Of a DNA stretch of 64,000 nt, positions 1 through 12,410 are shown piece after piece. Origin of the DNA: Marsupella aquatica (taxonomy: Eukaryota; Marchantiophyta). The notes beneath the pieces are model-generated. The model was not told where the DNA came from. It did no database searches and saw nothing but the letters and a program-made list of their open reading frames with translations. Positions within the stretch are counted from its first letter, which is position 1. Each line of letters begins with the position of its first letter. The position numbers were made by a program, and so were the translations under genes. The stretch spans positions 21,390,001 through 21,454,000 of the forward strand of contig OZ316896.1 of assembly GCA_973895155.1 (NCBI GenBank), given 5' to 3'.

Positions 1-48
1 ATATGCCGCACTGTTATCATACTTTTAGATAAATATCAACATTCTCGA

Positions 49-2428
49 TCAGGGTATAGCGGCGAGTTGCTGGATGTTAACAGGGCTGATTGCTGAGGTA
101 GGACCTGAGAACAAGGCTGATGCAAGCTGCACGTTCACGGCATCTGTCGGGTGAAAGGGATCCCAGAATAGGTATGTGCTCCTCTGTGAACATGGATTGA
201 TACCAGTAATGCAAGGGATTTGTCCATTCCATAGGCCCAATCCACAACACCCAGTGTTTACATTGACAAGACCTGAAATGCAAATCTTAGATCATTCAGT
301 CTGATCATCTCGCTGTACTGATTGCAAAATACATGATCTGATTCAAATGAGCTCTAGACTATCTAGCTCCTTCATCGCCAGGCCTTTTCAAAATAATGTG
401 TCAAATTCCCAGCCTGGCGTATGTAAGCTCTCAATGAACACAGAAAGGACATCATCGAATTACAATCAATGAGGAAAAACTGTTGCCTCGTCTATTGAAG
501 AACGTACTACTGCCACACTTCAAACAACAGAAACCCTGCCTCAGCACACTAACATCATAATATTTTCTACACTTTCTTCTAGACAGTTTGGCTCAGTACT
601 TGATCGCATGATGGTATACAAAGGCAAGGTAAGGCATACCAATGGCTCCAAGCGATTAGGACGAAACTATACGATCATTCAAGCTTGCAGAAGTTCATCT
701 CATCTTACCATAATTGGCGGGGTGTAATACTTTGTCATGAATCAGATCGAAGGCATTGCCATGGACGAAGATGGACGTTGGCAGCTGCACAGTAAGCGTA
801 TTCAGCATGACGCCCAGTGCCCTGTTGAAGCCGCGTACGTAACCATTGATGAAGTCAACGCAGAGTCCATCTCGGACATTGTTCTGGGCAAGCTGTGATG
901 GTATGCACCCCAGTGGGCCCAGATTGACTACGGAGAACTTTCGAGCTCCCAAGTTGTAAAGTAGCTGGTGGAGAACAGTTCCGGAACATATACAATAAGC
1001 TCTTTCCCAACAGCTACAGTATTTCATTCAGAGGCTCCAACCTCTCCACATTGTAACTCATTATGATGATCACTTCGAGATGAACTGAGCCCATCCTAGA
1101 CAGGTACAGTAGACAGGCAACTAGGAGGTACAGAGTATTGATAACCCACTCAGGTTCTTACCGTGAGTTGTCTGGAAAACTCAGCTATCAAGTAGTCTTC
1201 GTACAGCTGAGGTGTGTACCGCGGGCGTGTCGGGGAGTCAGGGAGCAGGTAGTTGTTGATGTAATCGTTGCTCCCCAGTACAATGAAGTAGAGGGACTTT
1301 TGAAATACTTGCGTGGCATCACTAGGAGTCAGCAACTGCCGAAACTCCGACTGAGTGTTTTGGAAAAACTCCAGCTGTTTGTTCATCGATATGCGACCAA
1401 TCTGCATAACCGAATTTGGAGAGTGTGGGTGTTGAAATCCTTTCTCATCACGCGGAGTTTATAGATTAAGTAATTATCCTTACGTACATCAACAAGTTGG
1501 AGAGAAGTCAACTGAAGCAGATAAACGAGAGACTCAATGAATTGGTGAATGTACGTTCTTATCCAGTTACTACGCTGCACAAAATGTCGATCTGGTGGCA
1601 AAAACGCCGTATCATCAAACTTAGAAAACGATTGAATGCGAGAGATAGGAAAGTGAACAAAGTTCTCAAGTAGATTCCTGGACTAAGATAGAAGTAAGGG
1701 TTTAATCCCTTACCTTGAGGTTCAACAACTGCGCAGGATATATTACATAACACGTCAAGCATTATTTGAAATGACATCTACTCATAATTATTGCAAGACA
1801 GTCAGAATGTGCTGAAAATAATGATTACAGACGCACATAGTTTGCTCCTGTACTGTCGAGAATCCCGCCCGCTGCTGAGGCATAGTTGACCCCTTGTAGG
1901 ATGGCTGGCCCTTGAGTTGATGGTGCCAAGTAAGCCGGCAGAAAAGGCAGCTTCATCAGTTGACCTGGTAACAAGAAAGGGACTCAGCACCTTAGAATCG
2001 AATCCCAAACTTGACCGCCTTTCTTGCGATCATTTTCTGTTTCTCCTGAGACGAAACAAAAATACAAAGTGATGTCAAGGACTGCTGTACGTACAATACC
2101 ATACGTAAGAGCCTTTGGAAGCTATGAATTCTTCCAATTAAATATAAGGATCCATAAATGTGGAATTAAGATGTGAATGAAATCTCATACATATGACGTC
2201 TGTTACCGTCCGGCCATTACAGAAGCGTCCCGTAGCCTGACCATTTATGAAGTCCAAACCGTTGGGATAAAAATTAGACTTGGCGATGGTCGCGATGTAG
2301 TTGTTGTTTCCGGGGTCAGCCAGCGAGTCTCCGAAGACAAACATGGCCGGCATGAGAGGAGGCAGTTGTGCTCTAACTAGCAGACTACTGTACACCAAAA
2401 CCATCGAGACAATAAAAAATGACGTCAT
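49..2428 (-). CDS. GDSL esterase/lipase, tandem copy A (5 exons)
   Basis: Secreted GDSL-type (SGNH hydrolase) esterase/lipase, expected to hydrolyse acyl esters outside the cell; the substrate cannot be told. Exons on the minus strand: 2191-2428, 1837-1964, 1162-1401, 709-964 and 49-272. They sum to 1086 nt, 361 aa plus stop, the normal family length, with all introns GT-AG and phases matching. The N-terminus is a hydrophobic signal peptide ending near VRAQ. Visible motifs: block I FVFGDSLADPGNNN with the nucleophilic Ser, block II GVNYASAAGGILD, block III GSNDYINNYL, the GPLGCIPSQLA segment, and block V FWDPFHPTDA with catalytic Asp and His. I used the ATG at 2426-2428 because it immediately precedes the signal peptide; an in-frame TTG two codons earlier is not a likely start. 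Copy B at 4381-7442 has identical exon lengths, so this is a tandem duplicate. No disabling change was seen. Confidence 0.9.
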
Positions 2429-4380
2429 CCTCAAACTTCTTCTCGTTGTGTGGAAGCACTGTAGATTTCAGGACAGCTCTATCCAACGACAATCCGTGGC
2501 TATGGAGCTCTATCCAACGACAATCCGTGGCTATGAGCGTGAATCTTTCCGCAGCTTAGGCTGAAACTCATGGACAAGCTAGCCAGCGAGCGCGTGAGCA
2601 GTGTGACAGCAATTGATCGCCTCAATCCTAGCTTATAAGATAGTGAGCTCCTTCTTTTGTCGACGAGGTGGCTAGAACATGGACCACATAAATTTTTGCA
2701 CCCGTATTTGTATCTGTTTCAAAGGCGCGCATGTTCGTTCATCCCTTCTTCAATGCACCACACCAAATGGGAATCATTGCGATTATGACCCGAAACAATA
2801 CATGGTAGCCTGTGACAGACTCAAGAGGATCATACGTTGCTAAGTTCCAGACATGCTCAAAGCGTTGAGGAACTAATCCCGAAGCTATCATACACTCGGG
2901 TGCGATAAACGGTACGTTGTGGCGGTGAGTTCAAGAAATTATTTGACCTCTGTGGACTTTCTCCACAAGGAGAACCAGCATCCCATCATTTGCAGTTTGA
3001 TTACCGGTGGACATCATATGGGAATCAGTTGTAGAAGAGTGCTAGAACGAAGGCAGAACTACTTATCAGGGTGTTTCACAGCCTTGCATAAACGAAAACG
3101 TACGAGCTTTCCGTTGAGACGACTTTTGGGGCCCAAAACGACGAATCATGCTCAGAACACCAGTGCAGTACTTCGAAGCTATAGTAGACCATACGGTAGG
3201 TACGATGACGAGATCAGGCCGGGCTCCCTATAGCCCAACAAGCAAGAGACACGGACTCTCATTATGAGTGTTTTGCGTGAAGTCATCAATGCAACACTGC
3301 GTGGCTCGCTCTCGTCTGTCCATTCTACATACCACAATTCATGTGCTTCACAGTTCTGTTTTACAATGTGTACTTGGCTAAATCCATGGCATGCGTGGTC
3401 ACGAGTACGAAGTTGAAGCTGGTGAAACGTTACGTACTAATACCGTTATCTGTTTGCCGTGTCAAAATTTAGGGCCTGTACCCATTTGAAGCTGGTGGCA
3501 CTAGCTCACTCCGTAACTTACACATCACCGATCGAACTTAAAAGCCTCTCACATCTGATACAACGTCTCATCGGCATATCCGAAGTCTTTGCAGTGATAA
3601 AGGCATGTTCTTCAGCCGACATGATTTAATTTGGGTTCAACTAGACTTCTGTTCAGAATCGAAACGTTGACTAGATATTCTGGACAAACGATCGACCAAA
3701 AAAAAAAACATTTATTGATTGAACGCACATCATATGAGGCTTGAGGCAGATGGCATTCAGATCCTCCTGTTCCATTAAATTAATTTGTCCTTCAAGTTCA
3801 GTACAAATCTTATATATTTGTTCTAATATTCACTTCGAATTGAAGTTGAAGCCCAATGGAACAAACAAGAACTTTGAAATGACTAAAAGAATGGAACAAA
3901 TACAAACTCTGAGGTGACTAAAATATGGGTTTAATAATGAAAAGATCAAAAATATCTTCGCGGAGCTTACTTTTCATCGGATAGGGAAGTGTGGTCACTT
4001 GAATCAGTATACAAGCTACTAAATTGTAGTTGAATGCCAACACTGCATAGGCTGTTAAGTAGAGTATGTTGGAATCGACACCACGGGCCTCTCTTCAACC
4101 CCCTTGGCCTGACTTTGCTAGCTAGATTTTTGAAACGTTACATTTGCCTTCATGATAGTTGCTAATTGATTCCGTTGAGGCCTTCTTCTCATTCTCAGAA
4201 TTCAAGGCCTGACGATGCACTTCATTTTCCAGGCGATGTAGTTCAATGTCTATTAATCATTGATCAGATCCACAAAATCTCCGTCCTCATGGACATTGGG
4301 AATACGGCAGCTTACGGCAGCTTAGCAGGGTTACGTTATCCTCTCACTGCTTCCATTCTCCTTGATATAGGTATCATCCA
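2429..4380. other. Intergenic region between GDSL copies A and B
   Basis: Holds the 5' flank of copy A and the 3' flank of copy B. A 31-bp direct tandem repeat sits at 2475-2535, just upstream of the copy A start; its unit begins AGCTCTATCCAACGAC. Around 3400-3520 there is a degenerate stretch resembling 8980-9120 (both contain TTGAAGCTGGTGG-like sequence). No coding exon was recognised. Confidence 0.5.
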
Positions 4381-7300
4381 TCAGGGCATGGCGGCAAGTT
4401 GCTGGATGTTAATGGGGCTAATAGCTGAGGTTGGGCCTGAGAAAAAAGCTGATGCAATCTGTGCGTTCACAGCATCAGTGGGATGAAAGGGATCCCAGAA
4501 GAGATATGCATCTCTCTGTGGGCATGGTCTTATTCCAGTAACGCAAGGGATTTGCCCATTATATTTGCCGAATCCACAACACCCTACGTTGACATTTATA
4601 AGACCTGTAATGAAAACCTCAGATCAGTCAGCTCTCTGCGCAGATTGTATTTAAAAGACCTGATTTTAGCCAGAGCTCTAACCAGCTACATTCTTATGCC
4701 GGTATGGTATTGAGGTTCATAATAAATTCCATGCAAGTCAAGCTCATAACAGAACTACCGGTAGTACAAAGAAGACACCAGTTATGTTCTTTTTAGATCA
4801 AATGACTCATTCTTCACTAGTTTAATGAAAGCCAGCTCTCCAGACTTCGAAGAGCCAAACAGTACGTACGTGCCTCAGAAAATCAGCTTATTTCTATCAC
4901 ATCGTGGCCTTCAAAGGTGAGTTAAGACTCAGCAACTCGAAGCAATTAAGAACAATTGAAGGACCGAATTGAGGGTGATTCGAACTTGGAAAATGTCATC
5001 TTACCATAACTGGCGGGACGGAGTATTTTGTCCATAACCAGGTCGTAAGCATTACCATAAACAAATGTGGATCCTGGTAGCTGCACAGTAAGCGTATTCA
5101 GGAGGAAGCTCAACGCCCTGTTGAAGCCCTGTACGTAACCATTGATGTAGTCAACGCAAAGTCCGTCTTGGACGTTGCTCTGAGCAAGCTGCGATGGTAT
5201 ACACCCGAGTGGGCCTACGTTGAACACTGTGATCTTCCGAGCTCCCCAGTTGTAGAGTAGCTGGTGGGGAACGCAGTTCACGAGAAATGTGCAAGCCAAT
5301 AAGCCATTTTGCCACAGCTAATCAGGGCCTTCCTAATCCGGGCCAGGCCAAATTGGCACTGAAAGGAGGCATCCAAACATATGTACGTACCTAGTATCCA
5401 CATCTGAACATCATTTTAAAGAAAATTAGAAGCCATTCTAAAGAGGTAGGTAGGCAGCCAGGAGGTAAAAGGAGATCATTCTGCTTACCGTGAGCTGTCT
5501 GGAAATCTCAGCTATCAAGTAGTCTTCGTACTGCTGAGGTGTGTACTGCGGTTGTGTCGGAGAATCCGGAAGCAGATAGTTGTTGATGTAATCGTTGCTC
5601 CCAATTGCAAAGAAGTAGAGGGACTTTTGAAATAGTTGTGCAGCAGAAGTAGGAGTTAACAGCTGCTGAATCTGAGACTGGGTATTTTGGAAAAACTGTA
5701 ACTGAGTGTTCATTGATATACGACCAATCTGCAGGTTCAGCACCAAAGTTAGAGTGTTCATTGATATACGACCAATCTGCAGGTTCAGCACCAATGTTAG
5801 AGTGTTCATTGATATACGACCAATCTGCAGGTTCAGAACCAAAGTTAGAAAACTTGGTGAAACTGGAATTTTGTAGGGTGGTCCTCTAGCTGGTTCCTAT
5901 TATTTTAGTTGTATATAATGTTTCTAGACATAACGCCACCTTAGTCGTGTCGTTGGACCTAGTCCCCAAGACTTGTGTGTCCTTGCTAGCTTTCCTCTTT
6001 GATATCTATTTCCACTGTAAAATCTTTGAAATGGGGTTCTGTACCGAACATCTAGTCAATGACGTACTTACCTCAGGTTAGTTGCCATCGATCCAACCTG
6101 CAGTCTTCACATCACTTGGCTACGTTTACTTAGAAGGGTTTTAATGATGACTAAGGGTCACGTGCCAAACTCCGATGCTCGTGGTGGGTTCGCAATTTTG
6201 CGACTTCCTTGTGAAACACCGTTACATCTATGACCCAAGTGGTTTCGTCTTGCAACTTTATCTCAACATGCACGTCTTGAACAGACGCGTCAAGCAATCA
6301 CTAGGTCTCAAGAAATAGGCTAACTACATAACATGTCTGGAATGCTGTTTTCGGGTGTCTGATGGTCAAACAACTAAATTTTTAAACTCCAGGCAAGGTG
6401 AAAAGATGCTTTTAATATTAAACTTACTACGTTAATAATTAAGTCTATGTCGTTACGGGGGAACAAAACCAAACACTGGCAGAGAAATTCAATAGAGCTG
6501 GTCACGAGCGAGGGTGTAGAGTCAATGGATGATCAGACTGAGTGTACTAGCTTATTCAAATAGATCGACTCTAATTCAACTACCGTTGTGCAACATCTTT
6601 CTTCGCAGAGACAGCAGTAACTCGCAACTCAGACAAGGCAAACATCATTGCATTGGGGATTAATTTGTCCCCTGGAAGTTCACCATTTATGACAAGCGTT
6701 TGACACGTAACTTTTAATTACTCGATAGTTGCTAGGCGTGCAAAATTTTCTGGGGAGTGTGATACAGACGTACGCACATAGTTGGCTCCTGTACCGTCGA
6801 GAATCCCAGCAGCTGCTGACGCATAGTTGACACCTTGTAGGATGGCGAGCCCTCGAGTTGTTGGTGCCAAGTAAGCCGGAACGAAAGGCAGGTTCATCAG
6901 TTGAGCTGGTTAAACGACGGGAGACAGCTCGTTAGAATCGATCTCGAAAATTTGAACACCCTTATTTCAACCACCAACTAATTATAAATTTTTCCTGGAA
7001 GAACCATGTCAATCTATGGCTGTAATGAATGGAAATGAAGGGAAATAAAGATACAGATTGACGTATTTCATAGAGCCACTGAGTCTATGTACAGAATGTC
7101 CTCGAACAGAATGTGCTCAAAACAATTAGAATTTGGAAGCAGTCTTGATAGATAATCTTGGAAGAAGAAAATGAGATCATCATGGCATGAGGTAAGTCCC
7201 GTACATACGACGTCTGATACCGTTCGGCCATTACAGAATCTCCCTGTAGCCTGACCATTTGGGAAGTCTATACCGTTGGGATAAAAATTAGACCGCGCGA

Positions 7301-7442
7301 TGGTCGGAATGTAATTGTTGTTGCCGGGGTCAACCAGTGAGTCCCCAAACACAAACACGGCAGGCATGAGAGGAGGCACTTGCGCTCCGATTAGCATACA
7401 ACTGTGCACCACGATCACCGTGGTAATCAACAACAGCGCCAT
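4381..7442 (-). CDS. GDSL esterase/lipase, tandem copy B (5 exons)
   Basis: Second secreted GDSL esterase/lipase. Exons on the minus strand: 7205-7442, 6778-6905, 5489-5728, 5005-5260 and 4381-4604, again 1086 nt and 361 aa, each exon the same length as in copy A. The signal peptide starts MALLLITTVIVVHS and ends near IGAQ. Motifs are complete: FVFGDSLVDPGNNN, GVNYASAAAGILDGTGANY, GSNDYINNYL, GPLGCIPSQLAQSN and FWDPFHPTDA. Odd feature: the acceptor side of exon 3 is a threefold 48-bp tandem repeat (5711-5854), so three in-frame acceptors exist. Exon 3 could start at 5728, 5776 or 5824, adding 0, 16 or 32 residues. I chose 5728 because it equals copy A and the family pattern. A TATA-like box lies about 65 nt upstream of the ATG. 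Confidence 0.9.
5711..5854. repeat. 48-bp x3 tandem repeat over a splice acceptor
   Basis: Three near-identical 48-bp units start at 5711, 5759 and 5807. Each carries the minus-strand acceptor CTGCAG followed by the first codons of exon 3 (IGRISMNT). Because 48 is a multiple of three, all acceptors are in the same frame and no stop intervenes. Units differ from one another at only a few bases, implying recent duplication. Copy A has a single unit. Confidence 0.9.
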
Positions 7443-7506
7443 CGGCTAAAGTCTTCCTGATGATCAAAACCACTGCAGATTCCACCACAGCTCAATCCAA
7501 CGAGAC

Positions 7507-7514
7507 TATATAAG
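7507..7514 (-). promoter_or_regulatory. TATA-like box for GDSL copy B
   Basis: The minus strand reads CTTATATA here, about 65 nt upstream of the ATG at 7442, a usual plant TATA-to-start distance. Just upstream is a short tandem repeat of GTGGTCATGGGGA. Confidence 0.5.
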
Positions 7515-9450
7515 TGGTCATGGGGAGTGGTCATGGGGAGTTGCCCAGAACTTCAACCTAACATTATAACTCGTTTGTGAGTTCCACCACGATATCATAG
7601 ATTGATTCTGCTAGATGTGCAATCCTTGGGTTCTCAGAAGAGGGCCATATCAAAGAGGTCGAGTCTGTACCATATATACAAAACTTTCCAAACCAGTTCA
7701 ACAAGTGTCTAGATTTAAGGGTTACCGACGATATTGATCTTTACTTGTTTGAATGTGCTTCTTTTGCCTGACACATACGGTACACACATGGTGAAACCGA
7801 CCGACTGTAACAATAGGGCAATTCGACTTCAAGTTGAGGGCCGGTCGATCCAGCAAGACGGCCTGGTACAGCAAGAGAAACTTGCTGAAGGGAGAAGAAT
7901 CAAATGCTGCGAACTAGATACAGGTACAACATCATTGTTCCATAAATAAATAGAGGAGTACTGATTGTTGCTGCATTGGATGTTAAAAACTAACTTGTTA
8001 CTGTAGCCCCATCTTGTACTGTACGATTCTCATCTCCAGCATATTTTGAGAAAAGTCGGATCTTACGGAAGTACCGTAGTTTCAACATCGTATTGAAGGG
8101 GAAAATATTATGTCCATTGGTTCCAGCGGCCAGACAAGCTTGTTAGCAGGCAGAAAGCAATGTCAATCAATGTGACCAATTCAAGTAACACAGCTTCAAC
8201 TTTGTTTCCCAGAATAATGTGTAAAGCGTAGCCGTACCTAGTCCACGGGACAAACGGAATACCAAAACTGCAGAGTAACATTCGGCATTGCTTCTTCTGG
8301 TATTCCAGTGGCATAGTAACAGGGTATTAGTGGGAACTTATTAATATGGCGTCCAAAAGGTATGATCATTTGCATAGAGATGACCAAGGAAGCTGTTCTG
8401 GATAGATCGACAGAATGTACTTGGTGCCTCGACGCCCACCAGACATACTAAGTGCTGAAGGGACTAGTTTTGAGTACTTCCTTTAGAAGCAGTACTGTAT
8501 AATGTGTGGATCCCGGTGTAAATCTTAGGGCTCGAAACAACTTACCGCCATCCGCAAGCCAACTAATGTCTTTCGAGGAATTAAAAGGGTGACTCAAACT
8601 TAATTTAACACAGCTGCTGCCATTAACAGGATCTAGATCAAATATTGTGGTGTTGAGTTCCAGACCTAGAAGTTCTTTATGTCTGAGAGTGGTGGAGATG
8701 GCGAATGCTTGACAAATCGTTTCCTGTAACAGCCTCAAGTACATCAAGTAACACTCAGAGTACAGCACCTCCAATCCTGCAGTAGGTGGGATGACTTAGA
8801 TGGAGACGTCACAAATTTATATCTAGAATTGGATCGATCGAAAGACATTGTACACCCAATTGGAATTGCTTCAATGATCACTCCGTGGCTCTCTCTCGAC
8901 TATTGACAGTCCCTGCAACAAGTCATGTGCTTAATTCCGTTGGTGAGGGGAGTGTACGTAGCTGCATTGATTGTATGCGTGATCGCGTCACGGGTCCAAA
9001 TTGATGCTGGTGGTAGTCATACCGTGATGATTGTGCATAAGGCGGGGCAGAGGGTCCCATTACTAAAAGCTTGTACCCAGTTGAAGCTCGTGGTACTCGT
9101 ACCCCAATTAAACTGTACGCCCTCGATCCCTCTAATTTAAAGGCTGCCATAGTTGATAGCGACTTATACAGCGTAGGTGAATGGTATCTCCAACGTGTCA
9201 TTGCTTCCACTGATTTGATAGATATTCACTCATGGTCATTCATTGATTCCTAGATTTGAGCTAGCGCCGAGCGCTGCCTATGGTCATTGTATTCCGTGTT
9301 TAGACGTTGATTTCTTGAGGTCCGACATTTATTTGGGTACGTCTTGGCTCTGGGTTTATTTGGGTACGTCTTGGCTATTGCTTCGAAATTCAAATCAAAT
9401 TGGAACTGCATGACTCTGATCAACCTCAGACATGAGGCTCCATGACGAAC
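7515..9450. other. Intergenic region, no recognised gene
   Basis: An open frame on the minus strand (8448-8774, 108 codons) has no family I recognise. Segments at 8980-9120 resemble 3400-3520, suggesting an old shared repeat or duplicated flank. The motif TATTTGGGTACGTCTTGGCT is tandemly repeated near 9330-9374. Confidence 0.4.
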
Positions 9451-9454
9451 CTCA

Positions 9455-9936
9455 GTCCCGGGTATGCAACTCCCCTTTTTATAAATTAAGTTTTTAATTC
9501 TTTATAATGACCCTATATCCTTAGATCATCTTAGATTTCATTTTAGTTTACTAAAGTCTTGTACCTCTCAACTCAAGGAATCCAAAAATGTAACTAAAAA
9601 AAAATTCTGAATATGTTTTGATGTATAAAAAGTTGATCAAAACCAAATTATATGACTTTTTTTTAATACAGGGTCTACAGCCAAACTAGCCAGCTTTTTA
9701 GGATTTTTATTAAAATTTTAAAAATCTTTTAATAAAAACTACAACATGTATAGGAATATTTTTTAATTTCATATGGAAAAAGAGGAGAACCAAACCTTTT
9801 TATATGACTTGAAAATTTTTTTAAGTGGAAAACCCAGGTTTTTTCAAATTTTAATAATTTTGTATAGCCAACTTTTTAGTCCATATAAAAATGTAGACCC
9901 CTGCCAATTATACAAGAGTTGTTGTGTACCCGGGAC
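9455..9936. mobile_element. Small non-autonomous inverted-repeat element (MITE-like)
   Basis: The left end starts GTCCCGGGTATGCAAC and the right end, reverse complemented, starts GTCCCGGGTACACAAC: ten perfect bases, then imperfect continuation. A direct repeat CTCA flanks both ends (9451-9454 and 9937-9940), consistent with a 4-bp target duplication. The 482-bp interior is AT-rich with no coding potential. A diverged stretch resembling the right end lies near 11060-11126. Confidence 0.6.
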
Positions 9937-12410
9937 CTCAGTCAAATTAATTTGGCTTAAGTAGTGATGGAGGTCAACTGGTACATCATGTAACACTTTG
10001 AAAATCGAGAGAAAAGCACGAACTCTCTCTAATTAAAGACATTCGATCTTACATATAAGAATCTCGTGTCCTAGAGATTTTCGGAGAGGCCTATCTCTTT
10101 TTTCTAAAGGGCCTTCTGAGTATTATAGTTAGTAGTGCTATAATACTCAGAACCTTGAATGGTGAGACTCGATCATATTCCTTGTATGCGTCGGCTTGCT
10201 TTGAATGGTAGAATTTAATAAGAGCTGCTCTCAATTGTAGAGCACTCTACATAATCTACATAATTATGTAGGATCTGTTTTGGGTTTGACTCAGTTCAGT
10301 CTTGTGGTTTATTACTACCTCCATTTGGTCAGATGAATTGCAAAACCTTAATTCTTAGAAAGACAGATGAAGGTCTTGAATGTGTGCAGAGCTTCCAATT
10401 CACAGAGAATTCAGTTTGCAAGCCAGGCTAAATGTGGCAGCTCTCGATCTTCGCAAAGCAATCCTGCACTTCATTAATTTCAACGTGAGATTCGTGAAGT
10501 TTAACCTACTGGGGGGGTTAGCAATTGCTGAGAAATGAGATTGGAAGGATTGCTTCCAGAGGATATTTCGTGAAGACGGCTCATGTGCTCTCTTTCCACC
10601 TAAACCACGAACACTAAACCACGAACTCTGCCATAGCTTTTGCTCACAAGCCCAATTAATTTCAATTTACCAATGTATGCTTGGAGCAAGTCAACTTACA
10701 CGTTAATGCGTTAACAGAATCCCCTAACCCCTCTAATGACTGCAGAAAACTTTGTGAGAAAAAAATGGTAGAAACAATATTCCAAATTAACCTATCTTCA
10801 CAAGTGTTTGTCTAAACACATGGGCATGTTCACTACTACAAATTACTCGCCTTCACTGAAATTTTATCATTGCAAACTTACGACACCATATGCTTCATAA
10901 GTTTTTTCCATATAATCCATGCGTTTGTAAATCAAATGTGACTCAAAATACTAAATATCTATTGATTCACTTCTAGGCTAGATAGGATAAATTCATATTT
11001 GATGTGATCTAATCACATTTACGTATCCAGTTTGATAAAAGGATTATAATTGATTTTTCTTATAGTCAACTTCATAGTCAGTATAAATATGTATAAACCT
11101 GCCTATTATACAAGAATTGTGTACCCGGGAGTGTGCAACTTGATAAATTTGACACGAAGAGTGGAAATTTGTGCAGGGATCTACACAATTTTGCAACCAG
11201 GTCTTGTCATTTATAGTCAAGCTTATTAATGAAGAAAAAAAGTCCAATAGGACTGTCACATTTGCCACTGTCTAGAGTTCTAATAATTGCACAATCATCT
11301 CTATTTCAGTCTCCCAAGCCAACTTTTAAAAAAAAAAAAAGGGTTTTTAGCAAGCCCAATTTGATATAGTTAATATTCTTTTCATTTTCATTTTGCCTAC
11401 AGGGCTTTGTTAAATCTACCAAGCAGTAATTATTGGGGTGGAGTGGGCAGCAGCAACAGGGACTGGTATGGGACGGGCAGTGTACAATCTGAAAAATGGG
11501 GGAACATTAATTCAGCATAGATTTAATCCACGGTTCTAAGGGCAGACTACTATGCTATTCCATTAGTTTTGAATTTATTTGGTACTCCAGATGTCTCTAA
11601 TTTTCTTTCTCTACCCTCCCTTTCATAATTCTTTCCTCATTCTAAATGATTGCTTTCTATTTTGGCCTCTTTTCAAGGCCTATGATCTTGATCAGAACAA
11701 ACAGATGACTGCAATGCTGAACCCCAACCCACCAGATGCACCAGTGTGGTACACAATAACTCTGCATAGCACTTTATTGACATCATATATATTATATAAG
11801 TTTTTATTAGTACTCAGGCCATGTATCTCGCACCTGTTCCCCTTTGATTATTAAGTAGGGTGAACCATGATCTGCGAAAGCAAAGATAATTAAATGTACT
11901 ATGTACTACCGAGAGAGCCTAAAGAGATCGAAGATAAAGATCTGGAGCCAATGATCACTAGCAAAAGACTGATCACTAGCAAAAGACTGATCACTAGCAA
12001 AACCCCACTAATAAGAGATTTAACCATCTGCAAGGGAGAAAAACCCCAAAAGGAAATTACCACTAAAGTACAAGGATCACAACAACAAATAAATGTGAAT
12101 CCCAGAAAAACAACCTACAAATCATTCAAGGAGGGTCAAAAACCCAAAAAGCGCGAAGCTCCACCATTCCCTCCCTCATTCCTTCCTCAAGGAGTTACGT
12201 AACCATCCACAAGGGTGAATAAATGTGAATCCCAGAAAAACAACCTAAAAATCAGACTTCAGTCCACCTCCCGACCAAAGTTACTTTCCAAGTTTCCCAA
12301 TAACTCCAGCCAACGCTTCCCAGTCTACTTTTCTTCTCATGCATGACTCGTTGGTTTACTTATGCCACAGTTTCTGCACTAACAACATTTTCACAGACTC
12401 ACATTAATTA
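9937..12410. other. Intergenic region with AT-rich and repeat sequence
   Basis: Contains a degenerate relative of the MITE end (11060-11126), an 18-bp tandem repeat of GATCACTAGCAAAAGACT in three copies (11953-12005), and two direct copies of a roughly 38-bp segment beginning AATAAATGTGAATCCC (about 12088 and 12219). Short open frames here look like chance. Confidence 0.5.

Noticed and set aside
8448-8774. 108-codon minus-strand frame
   Set aside because: No recognised domain, promoter or splice context; could be a chance frame or gene relic.
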